DNA of 5,164 nt from JAADIV01 sp964439085 (GCA_964439085.1 CAYTNB010000181.1:1-5164); one strand, 5' to 3'. Positions 1-5,164 are shown, counted from the first letter of the stretch. Notes: generated from the sequence alone by a model not told the origin. Program-made: numbers and translations.

Positions 1-271
1 CCGTGCTCTGGCAACGGAACCCACAGTTTTATTGCTTGACGAACCAGCGGCTGGCATGAATTCTCGAGAAACGTTGGAGCTGGATCAGCTAATCGTCAAA
101 ATCCGTGATACTTACAAGCTCTCAATACTGTTGATCGAGCATGATATGAAACTGGTAATGAGTTTATCTGACCGTATTTATGTAATGGATTATGGAAGAA
201 GAATTGCGGCAGGCACACCACAAGAGATTAAAGAAAATCCGGTGGTAATTAAGGCATATTTGGGGGAGTAG
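1..271 (+). CDS. livG: Branched-chain amino acid ABC transporter ATPase LivG, C-terminal part (5' end outside window)
   Basis: The reading frame is already open at base 2 (RALATEPTVLLLDEPAAGMN) and runs to TAG at 269-271, giving the last 89 or so residues of a protein usually near 255. The visible part holds the Walker B and D-loop region (LLLDEPAAGMN) and the H-loop (LLIEHDMKLVM), then the usual C-terminal run DRIYVMDYGRRIAAGTPQEI and the ending KAYLGE. The Walker A motif and ABC signature lie upstream of the window. The IEHDM H-loop with the AAGMN D-loop is typical of LivG rather than LivF. LivG is a cytoplasmic ATPase that pairs with LivF to power import of leucine, isoleucine and valine through LivH and LivM. 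livF follows after one base, so the two are surely co-transcribed and probably translationally coupled. The substrate is inferred from family; some Liv systems carry other amino acids or amides. Confidence 0.9.
   Translation, partial: RALATEPTVLLLDEPAAGMNSRETLELDQLIVKIRDTYKLSILLIEHDMKLVMSLSDRIYVMDYGRRIAAGTPQEIKENPVVIKAYLGE
262..268 (+). promoter_or_regulatory. Ribosome binding site of livF
   Basis: GGGGGAG lies within the last codons of livG, four bases before the TTG at 273. It supports this non-ATG start. The next in-frame ATG is at about codon 44, beyond the Walker A motif, so it cannot be the real start. Confidence 0.6.
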
Positions 272-272
272 G

Positions 273-977
273 TTGCTCAATATTTTCAATCTAAAAAGTT
301 ATTATGGTAATATTTCTGCCCTGCATGGCATTAATATAGAAGTGGCCGCCGGTGAGATCGTTACTTTACTTGGGGCCAACGGGGCTGGTAAAACTACCAC
401 TTTGATGTCGATTTCCGGTATTGTCTCGCCCCGATCCGGCGAGATACTCTACAGGGGGCAGCCTATACATCGTATGGCGCCAAATAAAATAGTCGAGATG
501 GGGATAAGCCAGGTTCCCGAGGGCAGGCGAATATTCCCGCAGCTCAGCGTTATGGAAAATCTTGATATTGGAGCCTTTCTGCGGCGTGACCCTTTTGGTA
601 TTAAAGAGGACCTTGAATACGTTTTTGAACTTTTCCCTATTCTGGCCGAAAGAAAAAACCAGGCGGGTGGCACATTGTCTGGTGGTGAACAGCAGATGTT
701 GGCTATCTCCAGGGCGCTCATGGCCCGACCGCGATTACTCTTGCTTGATGAACCGTCATTGGGGTTGGCACCATTGGTTATTAAGTTGATATTTTCCATC
801 ATCATGAAGATCAATCAGGAACATAACACCACCATATTCCTGGTGGAACAGAACGCCAATCAAGCCCTGCAAGTGGCACATCGAGGTTATGTTATGGAAA
901 ATGGGAAGATTACCATGAGTGGCACGTCCGGGGAATTGCTGGCGAACGACGGAGTGCGGCGGGCCTATCTTGGCTGA
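273..977 (+). CDS. livF: Branched-chain amino acid ABC transporter ATPase LivF
   Basis: A complete 234-residue ABC ATPase, the normal length for LivF. In order: Walker A GANGAGKT (34-41), Q-loop around Q80 followed by the LivF-type stretch VPEGRRIFPQLSVMENL (81-97), ABC signature LSGGEQQ (135-141), Walker B LLLLDEP (155-161), D-loop SLGLAP (162-167), and VEQN (191-194) where most ABC ATPases have the H-loop histidine. The VEQN form is usual in LivF and is not damage. LivF dimerises with LivG on the inner membrane face of the branched-chain amino acid importer. Translation starts at TTG, one base after the livG stop, with GGGGGAG just upstream. It is probably the last gene of its operon: no + strand gene follows for more than 3 kb, and a large foldback repeat begins 15 bases after the stop. 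The sequence looks intact. Transported substrate is inferred from family only. Confidence 0.93.
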   Translation: MLNIFNLKSYYGNISALHGINIEVAAGEIVTLLGANGAGKTTTLMSISGIVSPRSGEILYRGQPIHRMAPNKIVEMGISQVPEGRRIFPQLSVMENLDIGAFLRRDPFGIKEDLEYVFELFPILAERKNQAGGTLSGGEQQMLAISRALMARPRLLLLDEPSLGLAPLVIKLIFSIIMKINQEHNTTIFLVEQNANQALQVAHRGYVMENGKITMSGTSGELLANDGVRRAYLG

Positions 978-991
978 TAAATTTGTGAAGG

Positions 992-1229
992 TTGATGGCG
1001 TTGTAAAAAGCACCCAGAAGTGGCATAGCAATCCGATCTACTGCGTTGTAGAAATTCTTAAGGCACGACCTTCATATGTATGGCCTCGTAACTAAAAAAT
1101 CACTACGCCTCGGAGTCTCACTCCGTTCGCTTACCTGGAGTCTCACTCCGTTCGCTTACCTGTATATCAACTTTTCGCAGTCTACGCTTAGCTATTTGGC
1201 CATCCCGAGACTTTTTACGAGTGCATCAA
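992..1229. repeat. 238-bp intergenic foldback repeat with imperfect terminal inverted repeats
   Basis: The left end TTGATGGCGTTGTAAAAAG (992-1010) and the reverse complement of the right end (1211-1229), TTGATGCACTCGTAAAAAG, match at 15 of 19 positions. Pairing continues inward in patches, for example CTACTGCG on the left against CGCAGTCTACG on the right, so the whole unit can fold back on itself. It contains no credible gene; the + strand open frame crossing it starts and ends outside any coding context. The ends resemble palindromic intergenic repeats I recall from Desulfobacterota genomes, a resemblance from memory only. No clear target-site duplication flanks it. It fills the space between the convergent genes livF and the 355-residue protein, where a hairpin could help end transcription from either side. 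It could be a non-autonomous mobile element or a REP-type repeat. Confidence 0.65.
1112..1161. repeat. Perfect tandem duplication of a 25-bp unit
   Basis: Bases 1112-1136 and 1137-1161 are identical over 25 positions, each reading GGAGTCTCACTCC then GTTCGCTTACCT. Each unit starts with a small hairpin, GGAGT / ACTCC around a CTC loop. The duplication lies near the middle of the foldback repeat at 992-1229, so one copy is probably an expansion inside that element. The lack of any mismatch suggests a recent event. Confidence 0.95.
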
Positions 1230-1230
1230 G

Positions 1231-1264
1231 GTTAGCCAGGCTTTTTCTCTACAGGGCCTTAGAA
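1231..1264. repeat. Sequence resembling one arm of the terminator at 3353-3415
   Basis: Aligned without gaps to 3391-3424, these 34 bases match at about 23 positions, and nearly all differences are transitions. Shared blocks are AGCCAGG, TTT, TACAG and CCTTAG. Both sites lie shortly downstream of the stop codon of a minus-strand gene (26 bases from the stop here, 16 at the cooC-like gene). Here only one arm is present: the partner arm is missing and the foldback repeat begins one base away. It may be a terminator cut by that repeat, or a diverged member of a repeat family. The similarity could also be chance. Confidence 0.3.
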
Positions 1265-1289
1265 ACGAGGCATATTGCCAATCGTCAAG

Positions 1290-2357
1290 TTAATCGGATG
1301 AATAAATGGTGTTATAACGAATAGGATAGGCGTCCTGTTGGTCGGGCAGGGGGAGGATAAGCTGGTCGTGAACATTTAGCCATTGGTAATCTGGTCGTAA
1401 ACGGCGCAACTTACCGTCATCCGGTGGTTTGGAGTAAATGGCGTTGCGATAGATGATATGCAGGATGGCAACGCCGGATTCATCGCCTATGTCGACTATA
1501 TAGCGTTCAACAAAATTATCGAATTTTATTCGATGTTTTGCCGCCAATTTGAAAATATCGTTTAGCGGAATTTTAATCAGGACATATTTACTCACTCCAC
1601 GTTCACTGATTCTGGTGAGGGTTCGGGCCTCGGCGCTTGATACGTAAACGGTGGAGATGAAGTTCATTCTTTTAAGGAATTGAGCGGCTACCACAGCAGC
1701 GGTGCGTCGACCACCTACGGTATGATGGAATCCGTGATTCTCGAATAATTTACTTTGTAGATGTTCCGCATATTTTTCCCCTCGTTCATAAAGATCTTTA
1801 GCAATATAACGTAAATTCTGGCCCATTTCTTCTGTTGCGTCATCAATCGGCCAGTCAACCCGGACGTGAAAATGGCTCATCATATAACGATTTCTCGTTT
1901 TAATGGATGGGTCGTTCTGGATTAGCAGGGCATAATCAACGGGGAGGAGATCTTCAACCAGCAGCTCAAATGAAGGGTTATTAAAGTAGCGCAGATTGGC
2001 AGTATATTTCTTATGCAGCGTGACGTATGGGAGCTGTTCAATCGACTCTTTCGTTAGTTTGTTATTATTAAAAAAACGGATGTATTTTTTGTGTATATTG
2101 GGAATTGTTCCTTCACAAAAGATGATGAAAAAGTGATTGTGGTTACTGTACTCTTTTTCTGCTATGCGGGCCCTGGGTTTCAATTCTCTTTTAGCCACAA
2201 AGGGGTATGGCTCACCACTCTTGATGAAATTTTCATATGAGTCAACAAGCGCCAGCTTGGTTAACTTGCAGTCAAGCTGATCCCGTAAAACTTCATACAT
2301 GGAGCGCCTTAACTTCATCCTTGAGGTAAGATGGTAACGATATGGCCAGTTTAGCAT
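1290..2357 (-). CDS. Hypothetical protein, 355 residues, family not recognised
   Basis: An intact 355-residue frame on the minus strand, ending in TAA at 1290-1292. I cannot place it in a family. There is no signal peptide or membrane segment, so it is probably cytoplasmic. It is rich in basic and aromatic residues, and the first 20 residues are very basic (RYHL, RMKLRRSM). Features that might matter are HNHFFIIF (73-80), SHFHVRVDWP (161-170), a charged probable helix (about 175-205), GFHHTVGGRR (209-218) and PPDDGKLRRLRPDYQW (311-326). None matches a catalytic motif I know. The start at 2357 has a weak AAGAG about five bases upstream. M20 (ATG 2298-2300) has AAGG six bases upstream and is a real alternative giving 336 residues. 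Its length and the lack of a better frame on either strand argue that it is a real gene. It follows the 192-residue gene on the same strand, with a foldback element in between. Confidence 0.75.
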   Translation of the reverse strand: MLNWPYRYHLTSRMKLRRSMYEVLRDQLDCKLTKLALVDSYENFIKSGEPYPFVAKRELKPRARIAEKEYSNHNHFFIIFCEGTIPNIHKKYIRFFNNNKLTKESIEQLPYVTLHKKYTANLRYFNNPSFELLVEDLLPVDYALLIQNDPSIKTRNRYMMSHFHVRVDWPIDDATEEMGQNLRYIAKDLYERGEKYAEHLQSKLFENHGFHHTVGGRRTAAVVAAQFLKRMNFISTVYVSSAEARTLTRISERGVSKYVLIKIPLNDIFKLAAKHRIKFDNFVERYIVDIGDESGVAILHIIYRNAIYSKPPDDGKLRRLRPDYQWLNVHDQLILPLPDQQDAYPIRYNTIYSSD

Positions 2358-2450
2358 GAAAACTCTTTTTTAGTTTGTGTGATAAATAAGGGCACTCAAC
2401 TCTAGCCTCGGGGCTCTGGGAGGTTCTCTGTTTGGCGCCGGGCATTCCAT

Positions 2451-2630
2451 GAGGCTGTCCGAGAAGAGAATAGAGAGCCTACTGCAGATAAGCGCAGACA
2501 TCGAAGCCGGAGAAATTGGCCCATTTTTCGCTAATTTACGTCTAATAGCACTACTATTGCCCGAGAATTATCGAAAAACTGGTCTCAATTATCCAACTTC
2601 TCGCTACGGCTTCTATTCTCGGACAGCCTC
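2451..2630. mobile_element. 180-bp MITE-like foldback element with 15-bp perfect terminal inverted repeats
   Basis: GAGGCTGTCCGAGAA (2451-2465) is exactly inverted at 2616-2630. Pairing resumes inside: AATTGGCCCATTTTTCG (2514-2530) faces CGAAAAACTGGTCTCAATT (2572-2590), and CGCTAATTTACG faces CGAGAATTATCG further in. An AATAG / CTATT stem (2544-2548, 2554-2558) closes the tip. The left half is about 20 bases longer between the outer and inner stems. No transposase is present; the 61-codon + strand frame that spans the element starts and stops at its edges and looks like a by-product of the repeat. This is the structure of a non-autonomous transposable element (MITE). No target-site duplication is visible, so either it is old or the true ends differ. 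It begins directly after the stop codon of the 192-residue gene and fills most of the 273-bp gap to the 355-residue gene. Confidence 0.65.
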
Positions 2631-3209
2631 CTAGGGCTTACATATCTGGCATGGCTTAAAGTTGGCGGCCATTGCTTCGGCGTGGCTGTTAAATAGCGAG
2701 GTGCAACTTATAGCGCTGAAACTCTGGCAGTCTGGCCGGTGAAATACCCGGCTTTTGGTGTTGCCATATAAGGCTGTTGTCACGCATGCGCCCTGATTGC
2801 CAGTGGCATTTTGTTCGGTGAAGTAGTAGAGCTTCCCAGCGGGTAAATCTTGCAGGTTTTTTAGAGAGTGCTTGGCAAGGTTACTGGTGTCGTATTTTTT
2901 TAGTTTCTGTAGTTCCGGTTGATTAAAGATTATTTCACCATCTGGGCTGCGGCTGATTTCATCGGAACGACAATTGGGATCAAAAATGGCGCTCAGGTAG
3001 TCCTCCAGGTCTTTTTTGGGGACGCCAAAGATTATTTTTCGCATTGTTGGCAGGTCAATTTCCTGCATTTTACCGTCACAACGACATAAACCGCTGCCTT
3101 GACCATCAAAATTAAGAAAGACGACATTAATTTGACAGGCCTTGTTTACATATTCGTCAAAGAGAATATTTTGTAAGCTGATATCTTTTTTGAATGATAA
3201 TTCTGTCAT
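2631..3209 (-). CDS. Protein with C-terminal Ada-like zinc-binding domain, 192 residues
   Basis: The last 39 residues match the Ada-type metal-binding fold: RVFHRPDC (154-161), then FNSHAEAMAANFKPCQICKP (173-192). This is the pattern seen in E. coli Ada (FCRPSC ... ALAAGFRPCKRC) and in many small proteins ending PCxxCxP. Likely zinc ligands are H157, C161, C187 and C190. In Ada the first ligand is the methyl-accepting cysteine; here it is histidine, so a methyltransferase role is unlikely and the domain is probably structural or nucleic-acid binding. Residues 1-150 are not recognised. They contain further cysteines (C25, C42, C44, C80, C142), including LCRC at 41-44, but no signal peptide or membrane segment. 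The start is secure: AAAGGAGG lies six bases before ATG, under a consensus-like promoter. The TAG stop directly abuts the foldback element, but the domain ends where the family normally ends, so the protein seems complete. Function is unknown. Confidence 0.85.
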   Translation of the reverse strand: MTELSFKKDISLQNILFDEYVNKACQINVVFLNFDGQGSGLCRCDGKMQEIDLPTMRKIIFGVPKKDLEDYLSAIFDPNCRSDEISRSPDGEIIFNQPELQKLKKYDTSNLAKHSLKNLQDLPAGKLYYFTEQNATGNQGACVTTALYGNTKSRVFHRPDCQSFSAISCTSLFNSHAEAMAANFKPCQICKP

Positions 3210-3215
3210 TTCGTG

Positions 3216-3223
3216 CCTCCTTT
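3216..3223 (-). promoter_or_regulatory. Strong ribosome binding site of the zinc-ribbon gene
   Basis: On the minus strand AAAGGAGG stands six bases before the ATG at 3207-3209. It is a near-perfect Shine-Dalgarno sequence and fixes the start. Confidence 0.85.
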
Positions 3224-3247
3224 AAGTGTGTTTAACGTCGTAATTTT

Positions 3248-3277
3248 ATTAGACAACGATAATGTGCCGCATGTCAA
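3248..3277 (-). promoter_or_regulatory. Sigma70-type promoter of the zinc-ribbon gene
   Basis: On the minus strand a perfect -35 box TTGACA (3272-3277) is followed after 18 bases by TCTAAT (3248-3253), which fits TATAAT at five of six positions. A T-rich tract (about 3281-3298) lies just upstream of the -35 box, where an UP element would be. Transcription would start near 3240, giving a leader of about 30 bases that contains the ribosome binding site. The gene therefore seems to have its own constitutive-type promoter, separate from the cooC-like gene, which ends at the terminator upstream. Confidence 0.6.
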
Positions 3278-3352
3278 TATGAAATTACAAAAAAAAGTAA
3301 CTACTCATAAGCACCCAGTCTTCGGAGTTTGTTTTTGCCTGCCCCTTTTGGG

Positions 3353-3415
3353 TCTGTAAAAAAATAACCTGGCCCAAATGTAAGCGTAATATCAGCCAGG
3401 TTATTTTCTTACAGA
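3353..3415 (-). terminator. Rho-independent terminator of the cooC-like gene, long stem
   Basis: Arms 3353-3373 and 3395-3415 are inverted copies matching at 20 of 21 positions, around a 21-base loop. The core is AATAACCTGGC / GCCAGGTTATT. Read on the minus strand, the stem runs directly into a tract of eight T residues, as in an intrinsic terminator, starting 25 bases after the stop of the cooC-like gene. The + strand side also has a T-rich tail, so it may work in both directions. The stem and loop are longer than most terminators need, and one arm resembles 1231-1264. Confidence 0.85.
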
Positions 3416-3439
3416 TCCTTAGGGTGTGAAAAAAATTAT

Positions 3440-4204
3440 TTAATTAATGATTTTGTCAAAGGCTGCAAAGGCCTCTCTGATTATCGGGCTCTCCTCATCC
3501 AGATTAAGGTATGAAGATCCTGATAATTCGTAATCAACTAACTCCTGGCTGGCGGAAAAGATGCCGGCCAGGGGGAGGTTGGCTTTTTCGACTGTCTCAT
3601 TAATCTTTGCCAGCAGGGCGTTGGGAACCGGATTGGGCGCCCGGTTGATAATCAACCATTTATCCCGGATGTCCAGGCCCAGGGGCAGGGTAATCTCTGA
3701 GATACGTCCTGCAGTCATAATGCCTCGGGCCGAGGGATCGGAGATTACCAGCATATGGTCGATCCTAGTGAGATTCATGCGGCTTAAATGCTCCATGCCT
3801 GCCTCGTTATCTACCAAAATATACTTGTAGTTACCGGCGAGATGATCCATGGTCATGGCTAGATATTGATTGGCGGCACAATAGCATCCCGGCCCATCCG
3901 GTTGTCCCATAACCATTAGATCAAAGCCAGATTCCTCCAACAGAGATTGCTGAATTTTCATCTCCATGAACTGATCTCGGCTCATATTGATTGGGATATC
4001 GCCTTTTATCTCCTTCCTGATTTGGCCAATTGTCTGCCCAACTTTCATATTCAATAATTCATTTAGATTGGCATTGGGATCAGCATCTACCGCCAGAATG
4101 GGGGTAAGCTTTTTATGACACAGGTATTTAATCAAAAGGGCCGAAATAGTAGTCTTGCCAGTTCCACCCTTGCCAGCCAGGGCTATAATTTTAGTTTTAG
4201 ACAT
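3440..4204 (-). CDS. cooC: CooC-type P-loop ATPase, CO dehydrogenase nickel-insertion accessory protein
   Basis: A complete 254-residue MinD/SIMIBI-class ATPase of CooC size. It has the deviant Walker A GKGGTGKTT (11-19) with the signature lysine G-K-G-G, DADPN (40-44), the Cys-x-Cys pair C107-Y-C109 in the CooC-type context GQPDGPGCYCAANQY, the switch II segment VDNEAGMEHLSR (131-142), and a nucleotide-base-binding asparagine in NRAP (187-190). In known CooC proteins the CxC pair binds metal at the dimer interface, and ATP drives nickel delivery to the C-cluster of CO dehydrogenase. The close relative AcsF acts on acetyl-CoA synthase, and sequence alone does not fully separate the two. No cooS or acs gene lies in the window, so the gene is an apparent orphan here. 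AAGGAG (4211-4216 on the minus strand) stands six bases before ATG. A dyad lies in the leader and a strong terminator follows. It is divergent from ileS. Confidence 0.88.
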   Translation of the reverse strand: MSKTKIIALAGKGGTGKTTISALLIKYLCHKKLTPILAVDADPNANLNELLNMKVGQTIGQIRKEIKGDIPINMSRDQFMEMKIQQSLLEESGFDLMVMGQPDGPGCYCAANQYLAMTMDHLAGNYKYILVDNEAGMEHLSRMNLTRIDHMLVISDPSARGIMTAGRISEITLPLGLDIRDKWLIINRAPNPVPNALLAKINETVEKANLPLAGIFSASQELVDYELSGSSYLNLDEESPIIREAFAAFDKIIN

Positions 4205-4224
4205 CTGATTCTCCTTAATTTATG

Positions 4225-4246
4225 TCATACCGGGGCTGCGGTATGA
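4225..4246 (-). promoter_or_regulatory. Dyad in the 5' leader of the cooC-like gene
   Basis: TCATACCG (4225-4232) and CGGTATGA (4239-4246) form a perfect 8-bp inverted repeat around a six-base spacer, ending 20 bases before the start codon and just ahead of the ribosome binding site. It could be a DNA operator, since a six-base spacer is the geometry used by CRP/FNR-family regulators (which include CooA and HcpR), although the half-site is not one of their known consensus sequences. It could instead be an RNA hairpin controlling translation. There is no T tract, so it is not a terminator. Confidence 0.45.
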
Positions 4247-4532
4247 TGATCTATCGGAAAAAACAACTTTTGTGTTAATTCCTGTGTTGGCTTCGATTTA
4301 GTGGCGAAACAGTGTACTCGCCCTTTTGTCCTTTACGATTCTTAAAACATTTATTGAGTTTTTGCTATTTATTGCAAAAAAATAAATTATAAAGCATCTG
4401 AAAACCAAAATTTTCGTCTTGCAAGTTTATGCTTTACTGGTATCTTTGTCTGTTCGCTGGTGTCGATCAACTGCCACCAACGTCGTGTGTCATCCGATAC
4501 CACCTAATACAAACGAATCATCGGAGTATTCT
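4247..4532. other. Divergent intergenic region between the cooC-like gene and ileS
   Basis: No gene or RNA gene is visible here. The centre (about 4340-4395) is very AT-rich and probably holds promoters for both directions. On the minus strand it has a perfect TATAAT (4386-4391), but without a good -35 box; on the + strand an overlapping TATAAA (4388-4393) has no well-spaced -35 box either. A second + strand candidate is TTGCAA, then 16 bases, then TATCTT near 4430-4447. Small dyads occur: TTTTTGC / GCAAAAA (4359-4365, 4374-4380) and GGCGA / TCGCC (4303-4307, 4318-4322). Nearer ileS, TGGTGTCG and CGATACCA (4458-4465, 4495-4502) can pair with one G-U. I see no T-box specifier or antiterminator motif on the + strand ahead of ileS. 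Confidence 0.4.
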
Positions 4533-5164
4533 ATGGATTATAAATCCACCCTAAATTTACCTAAAACCAGGTTTAAAATGAAGGCCAATCTGACTCAACG
4601 TGAGCCGGAAATTCTCAAAAAATGGCAGCAGGAAGATATCTATGCCAAGGTGCAGGAACATACTACCGGGCGACCGGCCTATATCCTGCACGATGGCCCC
4701 CCTTATGCCAATGGCCACATTCACATCGGGCATGCCTTAAATAAAATTTTGAAGGACATTATCCTGCGCTCTAAGCGGATGTCTGGTCATCATTGTGCCT
4801 ATATACCGGGCTGGGACTGTCATGGTCTGCCCATTGAACATAATGTCGATAAGGAATTGGGCGAGAAGAAGCGGAAGATTCCACCCATTTCTTTTCGTAA
4901 GGCTTGTCGTGATTATGCCCGGAAATGGGTAAAAATACAACGAGACGAGTTCAAACGTTTGGGCGTCTTGGGTGACTGGGACAACCCATATTTGACTATT
5001 GACTACCGTTATGAGGCGGCTACGGCTCGTGAATTTAACCGTTTCCTTAGCTCTGGGGCGGTGATGCGCAGTAAAAAACCGGTTTACTGGTGTGCGTCTT
5101 GCCAGACAGCCTTGGCGGAGGCCGAGGTGGATTATGCCGATATTGTATCTCACTCTATCTATGT
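4533..5164 (+). CDS. ileS: Isoleucyl-tRNA synthetase, N-terminal part (3' end outside window)
   Basis: The first 210 codons of a class I aminoacyl-tRNA synthetase that is normally about 930 residues, open to the end of the window. The start MDYKSTLNLPKTRFKMKANL followed by EPEILKKWQ is typical of bacterial IleS. The catalytic stretch DGPPYANGHIHIGHALNKIL (54-73) contains the HIGH motif at 64-67, and GWDCHGLPIEH (93-103) is also characteristic. KPVYWCASC (182-190) with TALAEAEVDY (192-201) leads to the start of the editing domain. IleS charges tRNA-Ile with isoleucine in the cytoplasm and hydrolyses misactivated valine. The KMSKS loop lies outside the window. The start is ATG at 4533-4535, preceded by GGAG (4523-4526) six bases upstream. 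The gene is divergent from the cooC-like gene and looks undamaged. Confidence 0.96.
   Translation, partial: MDYKSTLNLPKTRFKMKANLTQREPEILKKWQQEDIYAKVQEHTTGRPAYILHDGPPYANGHIHIGHALNKILKDIILRSKRMSGHHCAYIPGWDCHGLPIEHNVDKELGEKKRKIPPISFRKACRDYARKWVKIQRDEFKRLGVLGDWDNPYLTIDYRYEAATAREFNRFLSSGAVMRSKKPVYWCASCQTALAEAEVDYADIVSHSIY

Noticed and set aside
1008..1017. A 10-base match AAGCACCCAG shared with 3309-3318
   Set aside because: It is too short to separate from chance and the flanks do not align.
449..1031. Minus-strand open frames opposite livF
   Set aside because: They overlap a complete LivF with all its ABC motifs and show no family features of their own.
1076..1324. An 82-codon open frame on the + strand
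   Set aside because: It runs through the foldback repeat and both copies of the 25-bp duplication, then overlaps the end of the 355-residue gene. It has no ribosome binding site or recognisable content.
2449..2634. A 61-codon open frame on the + strand
   Set aside because: It spans the MITE-like element from end to end, so both termini are encoded by the inverted repeats. It has no ribosome binding site and no family resemblance.
4271..4288. Two TGTGTT hexamers spaced 12 bases apart upstream of the cooC-like gene
   Set aside because: They are short, AT-rich and have no symmetry; not enough to call an operator.
4484..4507. AGGTGGTATCGG on the minus strand, recalling the T-box antiterminator motif
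   Set aside because: It points away from ileS, lies about 290 bases before the cooC-like gene, and has no stem I, specifier loop or terminator around it.
4737..5153. A 138-codon open frame on the minus strand
   Set aside because: It lies wholly inside ileS, whose conserved motifs are in the other strand's frame.

Overview
The window reads as an ordinary chromosomal segment of a moderately AT-rich Gram-negative bacterium, most likely a sulfate-reducing or related Desulfobacterota (deltaproteobacterial) species. That placement is an inference. It rests on a CooC-type nickel-insertion ATPase, a Liv-type branched-chain amino acid ABC transporter, and a long intergenic foldback repeat whose ends resemble intergenic palindromes I remember from such genomes. 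No species can be named from sequence alone.

Layout. Bases 1-977 (+) hold the end of livG and a complete livF, one base apart, the usual tail of a livHMGF operon. Bases 978-1289 have no gene. They hold a 238-bp foldback repeat (992-1229) carrying a perfect 25-bp tandem duplication, then a 3' flank that resembles one arm of a terminator found further on. Bases 1290-2357 (-) encode a 355-residue protein I do not recognise. Bases 2358-2630 are non-coding and contain a 180-bp MITE-like foldback element with 15-bp perfect terminal inverted repeats (2451-2630). Bases 2631-3209 (-) encode a 192-residue protein with a C-terminal Ada-like zinc-binding domain, a consensus-like promoter and a strong ribosome binding site. 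A long-stem terminator (3353-3415) separates it from the cooC-like gene (3440-4204, -), which has a dyad in its 5' leader. A divergent spacer of about 330 bases leads to the start of ileS (4533 onward, +), which runs off the window.

How the genes relate. livG and livF work together as the two ATPase subunits of one importer. The CooC-like ATPase would serve a nickel CO dehydrogenase, which is not in the window. ileS is housekeeping. The two unassigned minus-strand genes (192 and 355 residues) are consecutive on one strand and could be co-transcribed, but the foldback element lies between them. I see no CRISPR array, RNA gene, transposase or recognisable defence system. The most interesting items are the two foldback elements, the unassigned 355-residue protein, the zinc-ribbon protein with a Cys-to-His change, and the leader dyad of the cooC-like gene.
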